5,088 bases of DNA from Bradyrhizobium sp. (GTDB lineage Bacteria; Pseudomonadota; Alphaproteobacteria; Rhizobiales; Xanthobacteraceae): contig JAICIT010000250.1 of NCBI GenBank assembly GCA_025960445.1, forward strand, positions 1 to 5,088, written 5' to 3'. Position numbers and translations under genes: made by a program. Positions within the stretch are counted from its first letter, which is position 1, and every line of letters starts with the position of its first letter. Shown piece by piece: positions 1 through 5,088 of the stretch. The notes beneath the pieces were generated by a model, which saw nothing but the letters and a program-made list of their open reading frames with translations, was not told the origin of the DNA and searched no databases.

Positions 1-585
1 ACGTGATGCAAGCGCCGCGGCGATCTCGCGATGTTCGGTGAGCGCCTGATGCGCGCGGCCGGGACGCGTGCTGGAGCGCAGCCTCTGGATGCGGAGCTGA
101 TAGTACAATTCGTCGAGCAGCATCCGCTCGAGGCGCTCGCAGCGCGCGCCACGCACGATGGTGAAGTGGAAGTCCTGGTCCTGAGAATACTGGTGATAGG
201 CCGACCCGGACGCCAGCTCCGGCTGACTGGCGTGATGTGCCAGAAGATCCTGCAACCGAGCCAACTCAGCCGCCGACATGCGTCCGGCGGCAAGGCGCGC
301 CGCCATGCCCTCGAGCGCCTCGCGGACGAGAAAAAGCTGCTCGAGATCCTGCGAGCTGAAGTCGATGACGCGTACGCCGATGCGCGGCGTGCGCATCACC
401 AGTCGGCCCTCGAGCCGTCCGAGCGCTTCGCGCAGTGGCCCCCGGCTGATCCCGAGTTGCCGCGCGAGCTGGGCCTCCGACAATTTCTGTCCTGGCTGAA
501 ACTCACCGGACGTTATGGCCTGGACCAATTTGCCGAATGCTTCCTCGGCGAGCGAGGTGATTGCAATTGGCCTCAATGCAGACAT
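1..585 (-). CDS. GntR-family transcriptional regulator, FadR/FCD subfamily (3' end outside window)
   Basis: This is a DNA-binding regulator that probably controls the adjacent catabolic genes in response to a small carboxylic acid. Reading leftward from ATG at 585, 195 codons are open to the window edge; the last roughly 30-40 residues of a typical 220-240 aa protein are missing. Residues about 12-75 form the winged helix-turn-helix: GEFQPGQKLSEAQLARELGISRGPLREAL is recognisable piecewise, with the SEAQLARELGISRGPLREAL core at about 36-55. The FCD ligand-binding domain follows from about residue 80 (LFLVREALEGMAARLAA near 84-100). Its usual metal ligands are visible as D136 and H140 in QDQDFHFTIV and H185 in EHREI; a further His expected downstream lies off the edge. 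The start is supported by AAGGGA 11 nt upstream and by the HTH beginning at the normal distance. The gene sits 150 bp after the hydroxylase gene on the same strand, with a symmetry-rich leader. The ligand cannot be inferred. Confidence 0.93.
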   Translation of the reverse strand, partial: MSALRPIAITSLAEEAFGKLVQAITSGEFQPGQKLSEAQLARQLGISRGPLREALGRLEGRLVMRTPRIGVRVIDFSSQDLEQLFLVREALEGMAARLAAGRMSAAELARLQDLLAHHASQPELASGSAYHQYSQDQDFHFTIVRGARCERLERMLLDELYYQLRIQRLRSSTRPGRAHQALTEHREIAAALASR

Positions 586-588
586 CGC

Positions 589-600
589 GGGACCGGTCCC
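589..600. promoter_or_regulatory. 12-bp perfect palindrome just upstream of the gntR start codon
   Basis: GGGACCGGTCCC is a perfect 12-bp palindrome ending 3 bp before the gntR ATG. It overlaps the 3' part of the likely Shine-Dalgarno (AAGGGA, minus strand 602-597). Its position would suit an autoregulatory operator or an RNA element. It has the order ACC-GGT, whereas FadR/FCD-type operators usually have GT...AC half-sites, so binding by this GntR protein is only a possibility. The symmetry is seen directly; the function is inferred. Confidence 0.4.
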
Positions 601-628
601 TTTGCCGCTTCCGAACAAGCGGACCGGT
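590..628. repeat. Direct repeat of GGACCGGT, 31 bp apart
   Basis: The octamer GGACCGGT occurs at 590-597 and again at 621-628, both in the gntR leader. The 31-bp spacing is close to three helical turns, which would put the two sites on the same face of the DNA. The right copy runs into GGTGG-C-CCACC (626-636), an 11-bp inverted repeat with 5-bp arms. The arrangement resembles paired protein-binding sites between a promoter and a start codon, but no factor can be named. Confidence 0.3.
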
Positions 629-654
629 GGCCCACCTGCCAAAAGCGCGTGGGT

Positions 655-684
655 GATAGAAGCATGTCTGTCGACAGTCTGCAA
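655..684 (-). promoter_or_regulatory. Weak sigma70-like promoter candidate for gntR
   Basis: On the minus strand TTGCAG (684-679) and TCTATC (660-655) are separated by 18 bp and could be -35 and -10 elements for gntR, giving a transcript start near 648. The -35 is a reasonable match, but the -10 matches TATAAT at only three of six positions. The palindrome CTGTCGACAG lies between the two boxes, which is a common location for a repressor site. The location, 70 bp upstream of the gntR ATG, is the main support. Confidence 0.25.
668..677. promoter_or_regulatory. Candidate GntR/FCD operator, CTGTCGACAG
   Basis: CTGTCGACAG is a perfect 10-bp palindrome with the GT...AC half-site pattern known for many FCD-type GntR operators. 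It sits inside the spacer of the candidate gntR promoter, so occupancy would block transcription. It is the best guess in this window for an autoregulatory site. A 10-bp palindrome can occur by chance, so confidence is modest. Confidence 0.33.
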
Positions 685-687
685 AGG

Positions 688-719
688 GACCCGGATATTC
701 CGAAGTCCGCTGCCGGGTC
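688..719 (-). terminator. Possible stem-loop after the hydroxylase gene
   Basis: GACCCGG (minus strand 719-713) and CCGGGTC (694-688) form a perfect 7-bp G+C-rich stem with an 18-nt loop, 16 bp past the hydroxylase stop codon. Only CCTTTGC follows, so there is no real U tract. It may be a weak or factor-assisted terminator, an mRNA 3'-end stabiliser or part of the gntR leader. Its right arm shares bases 688-691 with the 11-bp inverted repeat arm at 681-691, so the two structures cannot form together. Confidence 0.3.
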
Positions 720-735
720 ACTGTGGCACCCGCGA

Positions 736-2397
736 TCAGACGGCGCCCGCGAGTTCGCGATCCTTGCCGGATGCACGCGCATTGCATCCACGCGCGATGT
801 CGATAACGGTATCGGCCGCCGGCACGCTGTCGCCGCGCCATGCGACATGGCCGTCCGGACGCACAAGCACGAGACAGCGTTCGTAAAGACCCGCGATCTT
901 CCGGTCCGCCACCGGCACGATGGTCAGCGGCACCGCGCGGACCGTAGCCGCGTCCTGAAGTGCGGCCACATCGCGCGCGGTTGCTCCCTCGAAGCAGAGC
1001 AAAACGAATCCCCTGCCGAACAAATCGAGCGTCGATCGGCCGTCGGACAGCCAGGCATGCGGCGCGCGCGAACCGGGCCGTGATGTCGGAGTGTAGCTAC
1101 CATAATCGTCTGGCGTCGGATTCGTGCCGTCGGCAATGACGATTGGCGATCCTTCATAGCGATAACCGACTTGCAGCCCCCAGGATTCCCAATCGAGCCG
1201 CGTGCTCTCGCGCAGGCCTGCGCCGATGCGTCGGCGCAGCGCATCGCCTTCGGCAGTGTCGTCGAGGATCGCTGCCGTACTTTCGCGCGGCTGCCAGGAT
1301 TTGAAATTGTGTGTGGAGGCTGCCGCATTACGGATCGCGACCGGACGGCGTTCGACGTCGTAGCTCTCGAGCAACCCCGGCCCGCCCCAACCGCGGATCA
1401 CGGCGTCGAGCTTCCAGCCGAGATCGACGACGTCGCCGAGGCCGGTATTCATGCCCATGCCGCCGGTCGGTGACATGATGTGCGACGAATCCCCGGCCAG
1501 GAACGTGCGGCCGGTGCCGAACGTATCGGCGATCAATTCGGCGCGCCGCCACGGCAGCACCGAATGGATCTCGAACGGAATGTCGTCGCGGCCGAGCGCG
1601 CGGCGCACCCAGGCCGCTGCATCCAGCGTGGTGAGATCGAGCCTTTCCGGCGAACCGAGAATGGTGAAGCGCCAGAGATCCTTGCCGTCGACGACGGTCC
1701 AGTTGCCCCACGTTCCTTCCGGCCCGACGAAGATGTAGCGCTCCGCTTCCTCCTTGCCGATGCGTGCGAGCAGGTCCTTGATCTCGACCATGATGCCGAC
1801 CGAGTAGCTCAGCCGGGCCTTGCCCTGCATGCCGATGCCGAGCGCCTCGCGGATTCGGCTGGTGGCACCGTCGCACGCGACCATGTACTGCGCGCGGATC
1901 GGCACCTCTTCGCCGGTCGCAAGGTCACGGACGCGCGCCATGACATGGTCCGGATGCTGTTCGAAGCTTTCGAGCGCGTGTCGCAGGCGGATCGAGACCG
2001 GCGGCTGCTCCTGTGCCGCGTGTTGCAGCAGCGGATTGAGCCACATTTGCGGACAGCGCTGCCTCCGCTCCGGCGTCCATTCAGGAGTTGGCGCTGCGCC
2101 GATCGACGGATACGGCTCCTTCGCCAGCAGATGACCGGCGAGGCTGATGCAGAAGGCGATCGACAATTCGTAATCGTCTGGAAAGCCCGCCTTGCGCACG
2201 CGTTCGGCGATACCCCAGCGACGGAAGAACTCCATCGTTCGCACCTGGATGATGCCGATCTTGGGATGATCGACCGAGCCGTCGCCCTGCTCGATCAGGG
2301 TGCATGGCATGCCGCGCCAGCCTAGATCGAGTGCGAGCGCAAGGCCGATCGGGCCGCCGCCGACGATCAGGACCGGCGTGTCGATCAGCCGGGTCAT
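736..2397 (-). CDS. MhpA-like class A FAD-dependent aromatic hydroxylase with thioredoxin-like C-terminus
   Basis: This is a cytoplasmic flavoprotein expected to use NAD(P)H and O2 to hydroxylate a phenolic ring. It has 553 aa, close to the length of MhpA-type enzymes. The N-terminal Rossmann motif is V12-GGGPIG-L19, with E36 at the end of strand 2 for the FAD ribose and R53 in the conserved QVRTMEFF helix. The DG motif is CDGATSR at 175-181. The GD motif is AGDSSH at 301-306, followed by PTGGMGMNTG at 310-319, and YDVERRPVA lies near 346-354. From about 441 (PGSRAPHAWL) to LVRPDGHVAWRG (511-522) is the C-terminal thioredoxin-like domain of the phenol hydroxylase/PgaE group. The ATG at 2397 is chosen because the Rossmann fold begins at once and because it overlaps the preceding stop as ATGA; an in-frame extension to 2526 adds 43 unrelated residues. 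There is no strong Shine-Dalgarno, so translational coupling is likely. Substrate is unknown; relatives act on 3-(3-hydroxyphenyl)propionate, chlorophenols and polyketides. Confidence 0.93.
   Translation of the reverse strand: MTRLIDTPVLIVGGGPIGLALALDLGWRGMPCTLIEQGDGSVDHPKIGIIQVRTMEFFRRWGIAERVRKAGFPDDYELSIAFCISLAGHLLAKEPYPSIGAAPTPEWTPERRQRCPQMWLNPLLQHAAQEQPPVSIRLRHALESFEQHPDHVMARVRDLATGEEVPIRAQYMVACDGATSRIREALGIGMQGKARLSYSVGIMVEIKDLLARIGKEEAERYIFVGPEGTWGNWTVVDGKDLWRFTILGSPERLDLTTLDAAAWVRRALGRDDIPFEIHSVLPWRRAELIADTFGTGRTFLAGDSSHIMSPTGGMGMNTGLGDVVDLGWKLDAVIRGWGGPGLLESYDVERRPVAIRNAAASTHNFKSWQPRESTAAILDDTAEGDALRRRIGAGLRESTRLDWESWGLQVGYRYEGSPIVIADGTNPTPDDYGSYTPTSRPGSRAPHAWLSDGRSTLDLFGRGFVLLCFEGATARDVAALQDAATVRAVPLTIVPVADRKIAGLYERCLVLVRPDGHVAWRGDSVPAADTVIDIARGCNARASGKDRELAGAV
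2394..2397 (-). other. ATGA stop/start overlap coupling two genes
   Basis: The minus strand reads ATGA: ATG (2397-2395) starts the hydroxylase and TGA (2396-2394) ends the racemase-family gene. Such 4-bp overlaps usually mean re-initiation by the same ribosome and matched protein amounts. The overlap fixes the hydroxylase start and suggests the two enzymes act in successive steps. Confidence 0.85.
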
Positions 2398-3218
2398 TGC
2401 GACGCGCCTGTTCCAAATTGCGCCCGCAGCTTGTCCACCCACCCGCCGATGAGAAATTCGCCGTCCCGCGGCGCCGGCACGGGAACGCTCCAGGGCAGCG
2501 CCTTCAAGAGGGCCCAGGCGAGGCACAGATTCGATGAAAGGACCGGCTTGCCCGAGCGCCGGGCCAGTTCAGGAATAGCGCGCAAGGTCGGCATACCGGT
2601 GCCGGTGAGGACGATGGCATCCGCCTTCTCTACCTGGAGCGCGGCGGCTGCCTCCAGCACCATCGGCGTGCGCACGAGATAGACGTTGCGCGTGTCGGCC
2701 GTATCGAGCGGCACCGTCGCCGTGCTGACGATCTCGAGACCGCAATTGGTCCAGTAGGCTTCGCTGGCCTTGATCAGCCACGATGGATAGGGCGCGAACA
2801 GTGCGATCCGGCGCAGGCCGAACTCCTTCAGAGCCGCGCGGATCGCTTGCGCCGACGACACGATCGGATAGCCGAAGGCGTCAGCGCAGGCGCCGATCTG
2901 GCGCTCTTCCTCCGGTGCGCCCACCAGGTACGACGTGCCCGTACACGCAAAGCCAAATGCGTCAATGGGCGCGGTGTCGAACGCTTCCAGGCTGGTCGCG
3001 AGGTTGGTGAGATAGTCGACCAGCCGGTTCTCGGACTTGGTGCGGCTGCCCTGAAGACGCGTCGTGACGAGCGACACGCCCGACGGCACGAGTGACCACA
3101 ACTCTGGCTCTACAGTTGGGTTGGCCTGCGGCACGCCAATGCCGAAGGTCGCCAGCTGTCCGTACTCGCGCGTTGCGGGCCGGGCTTCGCCGGTGTTCGG
3201 TGGCTGATTGCTGTTCAT
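2394..3218 (-). CDS. Asp/Glu racemase superfamily protein (maleate isomerase / arylmalonate decarboxylase-like)
   Basis: A cytoplasmic enzyme of 274 aa in the cofactor-free superfamily that isomerises, racemises or decarboxylates small acids through active-site cysteines. The N-terminal motif FGIGVPQANPTVEPEL (25-40) matches the PxxN...EPE signature of maleate cis-trans isomerases. The first catalytic Cys is C92 in FACTGTSYL (90-98). The second-Cys region is VLTGTGMPTLRAIPELARRS (203-222); against arylmalonate decarboxylase, recalled from memory as SCGGLLTLDAIPEVERR, the expected Cys falls at G206. Thr205 and Thr207 are adjacent and might substitute, as Thr/Cys pairs occur in some Asp/Glu racemases. 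Thus only one canonical Cys remains. The start at 3218 is the first ATG after an in-frame TAG; no good Shine-Dalgarno is visible in the 84-bp gap to the receptor gene. It overlaps the hydroxylase by 4 bp. The likely substrate is a dicarboxylate or malonate-type acid; the exact reaction is open. Confidence 0.87.
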   Translation of the reverse strand: MNSNQPPNTGEARPATREYGQLATFGIGVPQANPTVEPELWSLVPSGVSLVTTRLQGSRTKSENRLVDYLTNLATSLEAFDTAPIDAFGFACTGTSYLVGAPEEERQIGACADAFGYPIVSSAQAIRAALKEFGLRRIALFAPYPSWLIKASEAYWTNCGLEIVSTATVPLDTADTRNVYLVRTPMVLEAAAALQVEKADAIVLTGTGMPTLRAIPELARRSGKPVLSSNLCLAWALLKALPWSVPVPAPRDGEFLIGGWVDKLRAQFGTGASQ

Positions 3219-3302
3219 GTTGAATACTGGGATCGCCCGGGCCTAGACGCCGTGTCAGGATTTTTCATGGATAAGCAAGCGCTTCCGCATGACGCGCTGT
3301 CG

Positions 3303-4274
3303 CTACAATTTGATTTTTGCCGCAGAGATTGCCGACTTCCATTTCGCGATATCGTCCAACATGATCGCCTTAAATTCTGCCGGGCCCGCCCCAATCGCGT
3401 CCACGCCGTAGGTGTCGAAGCGGTCAAGAATGGATTTCTCTTTAACCGCCGCCTGGATTGCGGTCGCGACTTTGTCGACAATTTCCTGTGGCGTGCCAGC
3501 GGGAGCAACTACGCCATTCCAGGTCTCCGACTTGAACCCCGGATACCCGACTTCCGCGATCGTCGGCACGTTCGGAAGCTTTCCGGAGCGCTTCGCGCCG
3601 GAAACGGCCAGCGCGTTTAGATCGCGGCCGGCGTGCGGCAGCGCCTCGGATAGATTGCCGAAATAGACCGGCACCTGCCCCGCGATCACATCCGCAATGG
3701 CCGGCGCACCGCCCTTATAGGGCACATGCACCATATCGAGTCCGGCCCGCTGTAAAAACAGAACCATCGTCAGGTGGCTGACGCTGCCCGTACCACCCGA
3801 TGCATAGGGCACCTTTCCAGGCCGCGCCTTTACGTATTCGATGAACTGCTTGATATCCTTCGCCTCGAAGTCCCGGTTGGCGACAAGGCAGAACGGATTG
3901 CTGGCGACGTCGCAGATCGGCGCAAAGTCCTTCACGGGATCGTAGTGGACTTTGTGAAGCACGGGTACGATGGCCACCTGTGGCAGGGCCACCATCAGCA
4001 TCGTGTAGCCGTCGGGCGCCGCCTTTGCCAACGCGTCCGCCGCCACTATACCGCCCGCTCCGGGGCGGTTATCGACCACGAATGTCTCTCCGAGCTTTTC
4101 ACTCAGATAATTGCCGATGATCCGGGCGATCCCGTCGGTGTTGCCGCCCGGCGCAAATGGGACAATCATTTTGATCGGCCGCTCGGGCCATCCGCCTGCA
4201 AAGGCGTATCGGGGCAACGCCATTGCGGCGGCAACCCCGGCCAGACCCTGCAAAACTCGACGCCTCGTTGTCAT
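3303..4274 (-). CDS. Tripartite tricarboxylate transporter (Bug/TctC family) periplasmic receptor
   Basis: This 323-aa periplasmic solute-binding protein should capture a carboxylic acid, classically for a TctAB membrane pair, none of which is in the window. The N-terminus MTTRRRVLQGLAG followed by an Ala-rich stretch is a Tat-like signal (T3-R4-R5-R6-V7-L8-Q9), with likely cleavage after AFA at residue 26. The mature protein begins with the family hallmark WPERPIKMIVPFAPGGNTDG (29-48). Further Bug signatures are DNRPGAGG (68-75), YASGGTGSVSH (157-167), VPYKGGAPA (184-192) and NVPTIAEVGYPGF (235-247). Length is normal for the family. The start at 4274 has GGGAG seven bases upstream. C121 and C129 lie close together in the exported part and could form a disulfide. 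The gene lies 75 bp after one monooxygenase and 84 bp before the racemase-family gene, so the ligand is probably the pathway substrate. Orphan Bug proteins can also act as sensors. Confidence 0.95.
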   Translation of the reverse strand: MTTRRRVLQGLAGVAAAMALPRYAFAGGWPERPIKMIVPFAPGGNTDGIARIIGNYLSEKLGETFVVDNRPGAGGIVAADALAKAAPDGYTMLMVALPQVAIVPVLHKVHYDPVKDFAPICDVASNPFCLVANRDFEAKDIKQFIEYVKARPGKVPYASGGTGSVSHLTMVLFLQRAGLDMVHVPYKGGAPAIADVIAGQVPVYFGNLSEALPHAGRDLNALAVSGAKRSGKLPNVPTIAEVGYPGFKSETWNGVVAPAGTPQEIVDKVATAIQAAVKEKSILDRFDTYGVDAIGAGPAEFKAIMLDDIAKWKSAISAAKIKL

Positions 4275-4281
4275 GTCCGAT

Positions 4282-4286
4282 CTCCC
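4282..4286 (-). promoter_or_regulatory. Ribosome binding site of the receptor gene
   Basis: GGGAG on the minus strand lies 7 nt upstream of the receptor ATG at 4274-4272. It is the clearest Shine-Dalgarno in the window and fixes that start. The other complete genes have weak sites, so the receptor may be the most strongly translated product here. Confidence 0.75.
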
Positions 4287-4316
4287 ATTCCGTTTTGTTC
4301 ATTTGCGGCGCGGCTC

Positions 4317-4333
4317 GAGGGCGCGGAGCCCTC
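4317..4333 (-). other. Intergenic hairpin between monooxygenase and receptor genes
   Basis: GAGGGC (minus strand 4333-4328) and GCCCTC (4322-4317) form a perfect 6-bp stem with a 5-nt loop, 16 bp after the monooxygenase stop. No T tract follows, so it is unlikely to be an intrinsic terminator. A processing or mRNA-stability element that sets the ratio of receptor to monooxygenase mRNA is possible. Chance is also possible in such G+C-rich DNA. Confidence 0.3.
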
Positions 4334-4349
4334 TGCCCGACGCCGCCCC

Positions 4350-5088
4350 TCAGGCAACCTGCTCCGCGGCCCTCAATCCGTCGAACATCGCTGTCCGCAT
4401 TAGAAACGCGCGCGATCGGTCGGGATTGGCAGCGATGTCCCGCATCTCGTCGAGACGGGCCTTGCGCTTTGCGGGATCCTTTTCCTCCAAGACCTGCTTA
4501 TTCTGAATGGTCATTGCCTGGAGGAACGCCTTCGCAACGTGGCGTCGCTGCCGGTCGTAGAGGTCCAGCAGAGAATCGCTTCCACCGTTCAAAACCTGAA
4601 GGAGTTTGCCGGACAGACTGACAGCGTCGTGAATGCCGAAGTTCATGCCCATTCCACCGAGTGGGTTGTTCACGTGCGCAGCATCGCCCGCGAGCATGAC
4701 CCTGCCGGCGCGGTAGACCTCGGCGACGCGCTGATGGACCGTGTAGAGGTTGGTATGCACGATCTCGTAGGGCTGCCCCGCCGGCATGAAGCCTTGCACT
4801 TTTCGCTCGGCGTTCCCGTAATCCAGCAGCTCCGACTCTGGTGCGTCAGGCGGTGTGGGGAATACGACTCGCCACACGCCCGGCGGAGCAGCACCCGGGA
4901 CCTTGAACAACGCACACCACTCGCGCGGGTCCGAGACGTAGCAGCTATAGGCGAAACCCTCGCGCTCGAAATCGCTGGTGGTGGTAATGACCAGGAAGCG
5001 TTCCTGGTAGGTGAACCCGGCGAAGTCGATATCCTGAGATTTGCGCACGACGCTGCGGCCGCCATCGGCGCCGATGACGTAGCCGGCT
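4350..5088 (-). CDS. Class A FAD-dependent monooxygenase, C-terminal part (5' end outside window)
   Basis: This is a second flavoprotein hydroxylase, distinct from the one at 736-2397. The frame is open from the right edge (first full codon at 5087) to TGA at 4352-4350, giving 245 visible residues; the start and the GxGxxG nucleotide-binding motif are off the edge. The DG motif appears at once as GADGGRSVVRK (6-16). The GD motif is AGDAAHVNNPLGGMGMNFG at about 133-151, followed by DAVSLSGKLL and YDRQRRHVA. The C-terminus (EEKDPAKRKARLDEMRDIAA and after) is a short helical tail ending in AAEQVA. It has no thioredoxin-like domain, so it is of the 4-hydroxybenzoate/salicylate hydroxylase or UbiH-like size class. 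A GTG at 5048 is inside the DG motif and is not the real start. It is the first gene of the visible operon; substrate unknown. Confidence 0.92.
   Translation of the reverse strand, partial: AGYVIGADGGRSVVRKSQDIDFAGFTYQERFLVITTTSDFEREGFAYSCYVSDPREWCALFKVPGAAPPGVWRVVFPTPPDAPESELLDYGNAERKVQGFMPAGQPYEIVHTNLYTVHQRVAEVYRAGRVMLAGDAAHVNNPLGGMGMNFGIHDAVSLSGKLLQVLNGGSDSLLDLYDRQRRHVAKAFLQAMTIQNKQVLEEKDPAKRKARLDEMRDIAANPDRSRAFLMRTAMFDGLRAAEQVA

Larger units (their letters stand above)
595..691. repeat. 11-bp perfect inverted repeat in the gntR leader
   Basis: GGTCCCTTTGC at 595-605 and its exact reverse complement GCAAAGGGACC at 681-691 flank 75 bp of the hydroxylase-gntR gap. In minus-strand RNA the arm near gntR contains the Shine-Dalgarno-like AAGGGA, so pairing of the two arms would bury the gntR ribosome binding site. 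Only a transcript beginning upstream of 691 would contain both arms. The repeat is seen directly; the regulatory reading is inference. Confidence 0.5.

Noticed and set aside
31..1083. Long open frame on the plus strand (350 codons)
   Set aside because: It lies opposite the gntR and hydroxylase genes, which have clear family motifs. The translation is Arg-rich with no recognisable domain, as expected for an antisense frame in G+C-rich DNA.
1480..2325. Plus-strand open frame of 281 codons
   Set aside because: It is fully antisense to the FAD-binding and catalytic part of the hydroxylase, shows no family motif and has low-complexity Arg/Ala-rich composition.
2398..2526. 43-residue N-terminal extension of the hydroxylase
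   Set aside because: The extra residues overlap the 3' end of the racemase-family gene and resemble no flavoprotein N-terminus. The ATG at 2397 gives the normal Rossmann start and an ATGA overlap.
3219..3302. Promoter or terminator in the gap between receptor and racemase-family genes
   Set aside because: Only a weak 5-bp AGCGC/GCGCT stem and an 8-bp GCCCGGGC palindrome are present, with no T tract and no convincing -35/-10 pair.
3774..4403. Plus-strand open frame of 209 codons
   Set aside because: It is antisense to the Bug receptor and the end of the partial monooxygenase; no domain or ribosome binding site supports it.
5046..5048. GTG as start of the right-edge monooxygenase
   Set aside because: The frame stays open to the window edge and upstream residues complete the DG motif (GADGGRS), so the true start lies outside.
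1..5088. CRISPR array, tRNA/rRNA, insertion sequence or phage element
   Set aside because: No regularly spaced repeats, RNA gene signatures, transposase motifs or terminal inverted repeats were seen; the window is a compact one-strand catabolic cluster.

Overview
The window is G+C-rich (roughly 60-65% by eye). Its gene content fits a soil or rhizosphere proteobacterium: a Bug/TctC-type solute receptor, two class A flavin monooxygenases, an Asp/Glu-racemase-superfamily enzyme and an FCD-type GntR regulator. The style resembles Bradyrhizobium and relatives, or Bordetella/Cupriavidus-type betaproteobacteria. The taxon is an inference; no marker gene is present.

All five genes lie on the minus strand, so the window is transcribed right to left. 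In that order they are: (1) a class A FAD monooxygenase whose 5' end is outside the window (stop at 4350); (2) a periplasmic tripartite-tricarboxylate-type (Bug) receptor, 4274-3303; (3) an Asp/Glu racemase / maleate isomerase / arylmalonate decarboxylase family protein, 3218-2394; (4) an MhpA-like aromatic hydroxylase with a C-terminal thioredoxin-like domain, 2397-736, which overlaps gene 3 by 4 bp (ATGA); (5) a GntR/FCD repressor, from 585 off the left edge. Spacers are 75 bp (1-2), 84 bp (2-3), -4 bp (3-4) and 150 bp (4-5). Genes 1-4 look like one operon. gntR is either the last gene of that operon or has its own promoter in the 150-bp gap.

Taken together this reads as an uptake and catabolism cluster for an aromatic or unsaturated carboxylic acid. 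The Bug protein would bind the acid in the periplasm, the two flavoproteins would hydroxylate the ring, the racemase-superfamily enzyme would isomerise or decarboxylate a dicarboxylate-type intermediate, and the GntR protein would sense a pathway acid. The substrate cannot be read from the sequence, and no ring-cleavage enzyme or TTT membrane subunit is in view.

Two points stand out. The racemase-family enzyme appears to have its cysteines in the opposite arrangement to arylmalonate decarboxylase: Cys at the first catalytic position (C92) and Gly at the second (G206). The 150-bp leader of gntR is dense with symmetry. It holds a 12-bp palindrome just upstream of the start codon, a repeated GGACCGGT, a CTGTCGACAG palindrome inside a weak promoter-like element, and an 11-bp perfect inverted repeat. 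One arm of that repeat covers the gntR Shine-Dalgarno, while the other arm partly overlaps a second possible hairpin.
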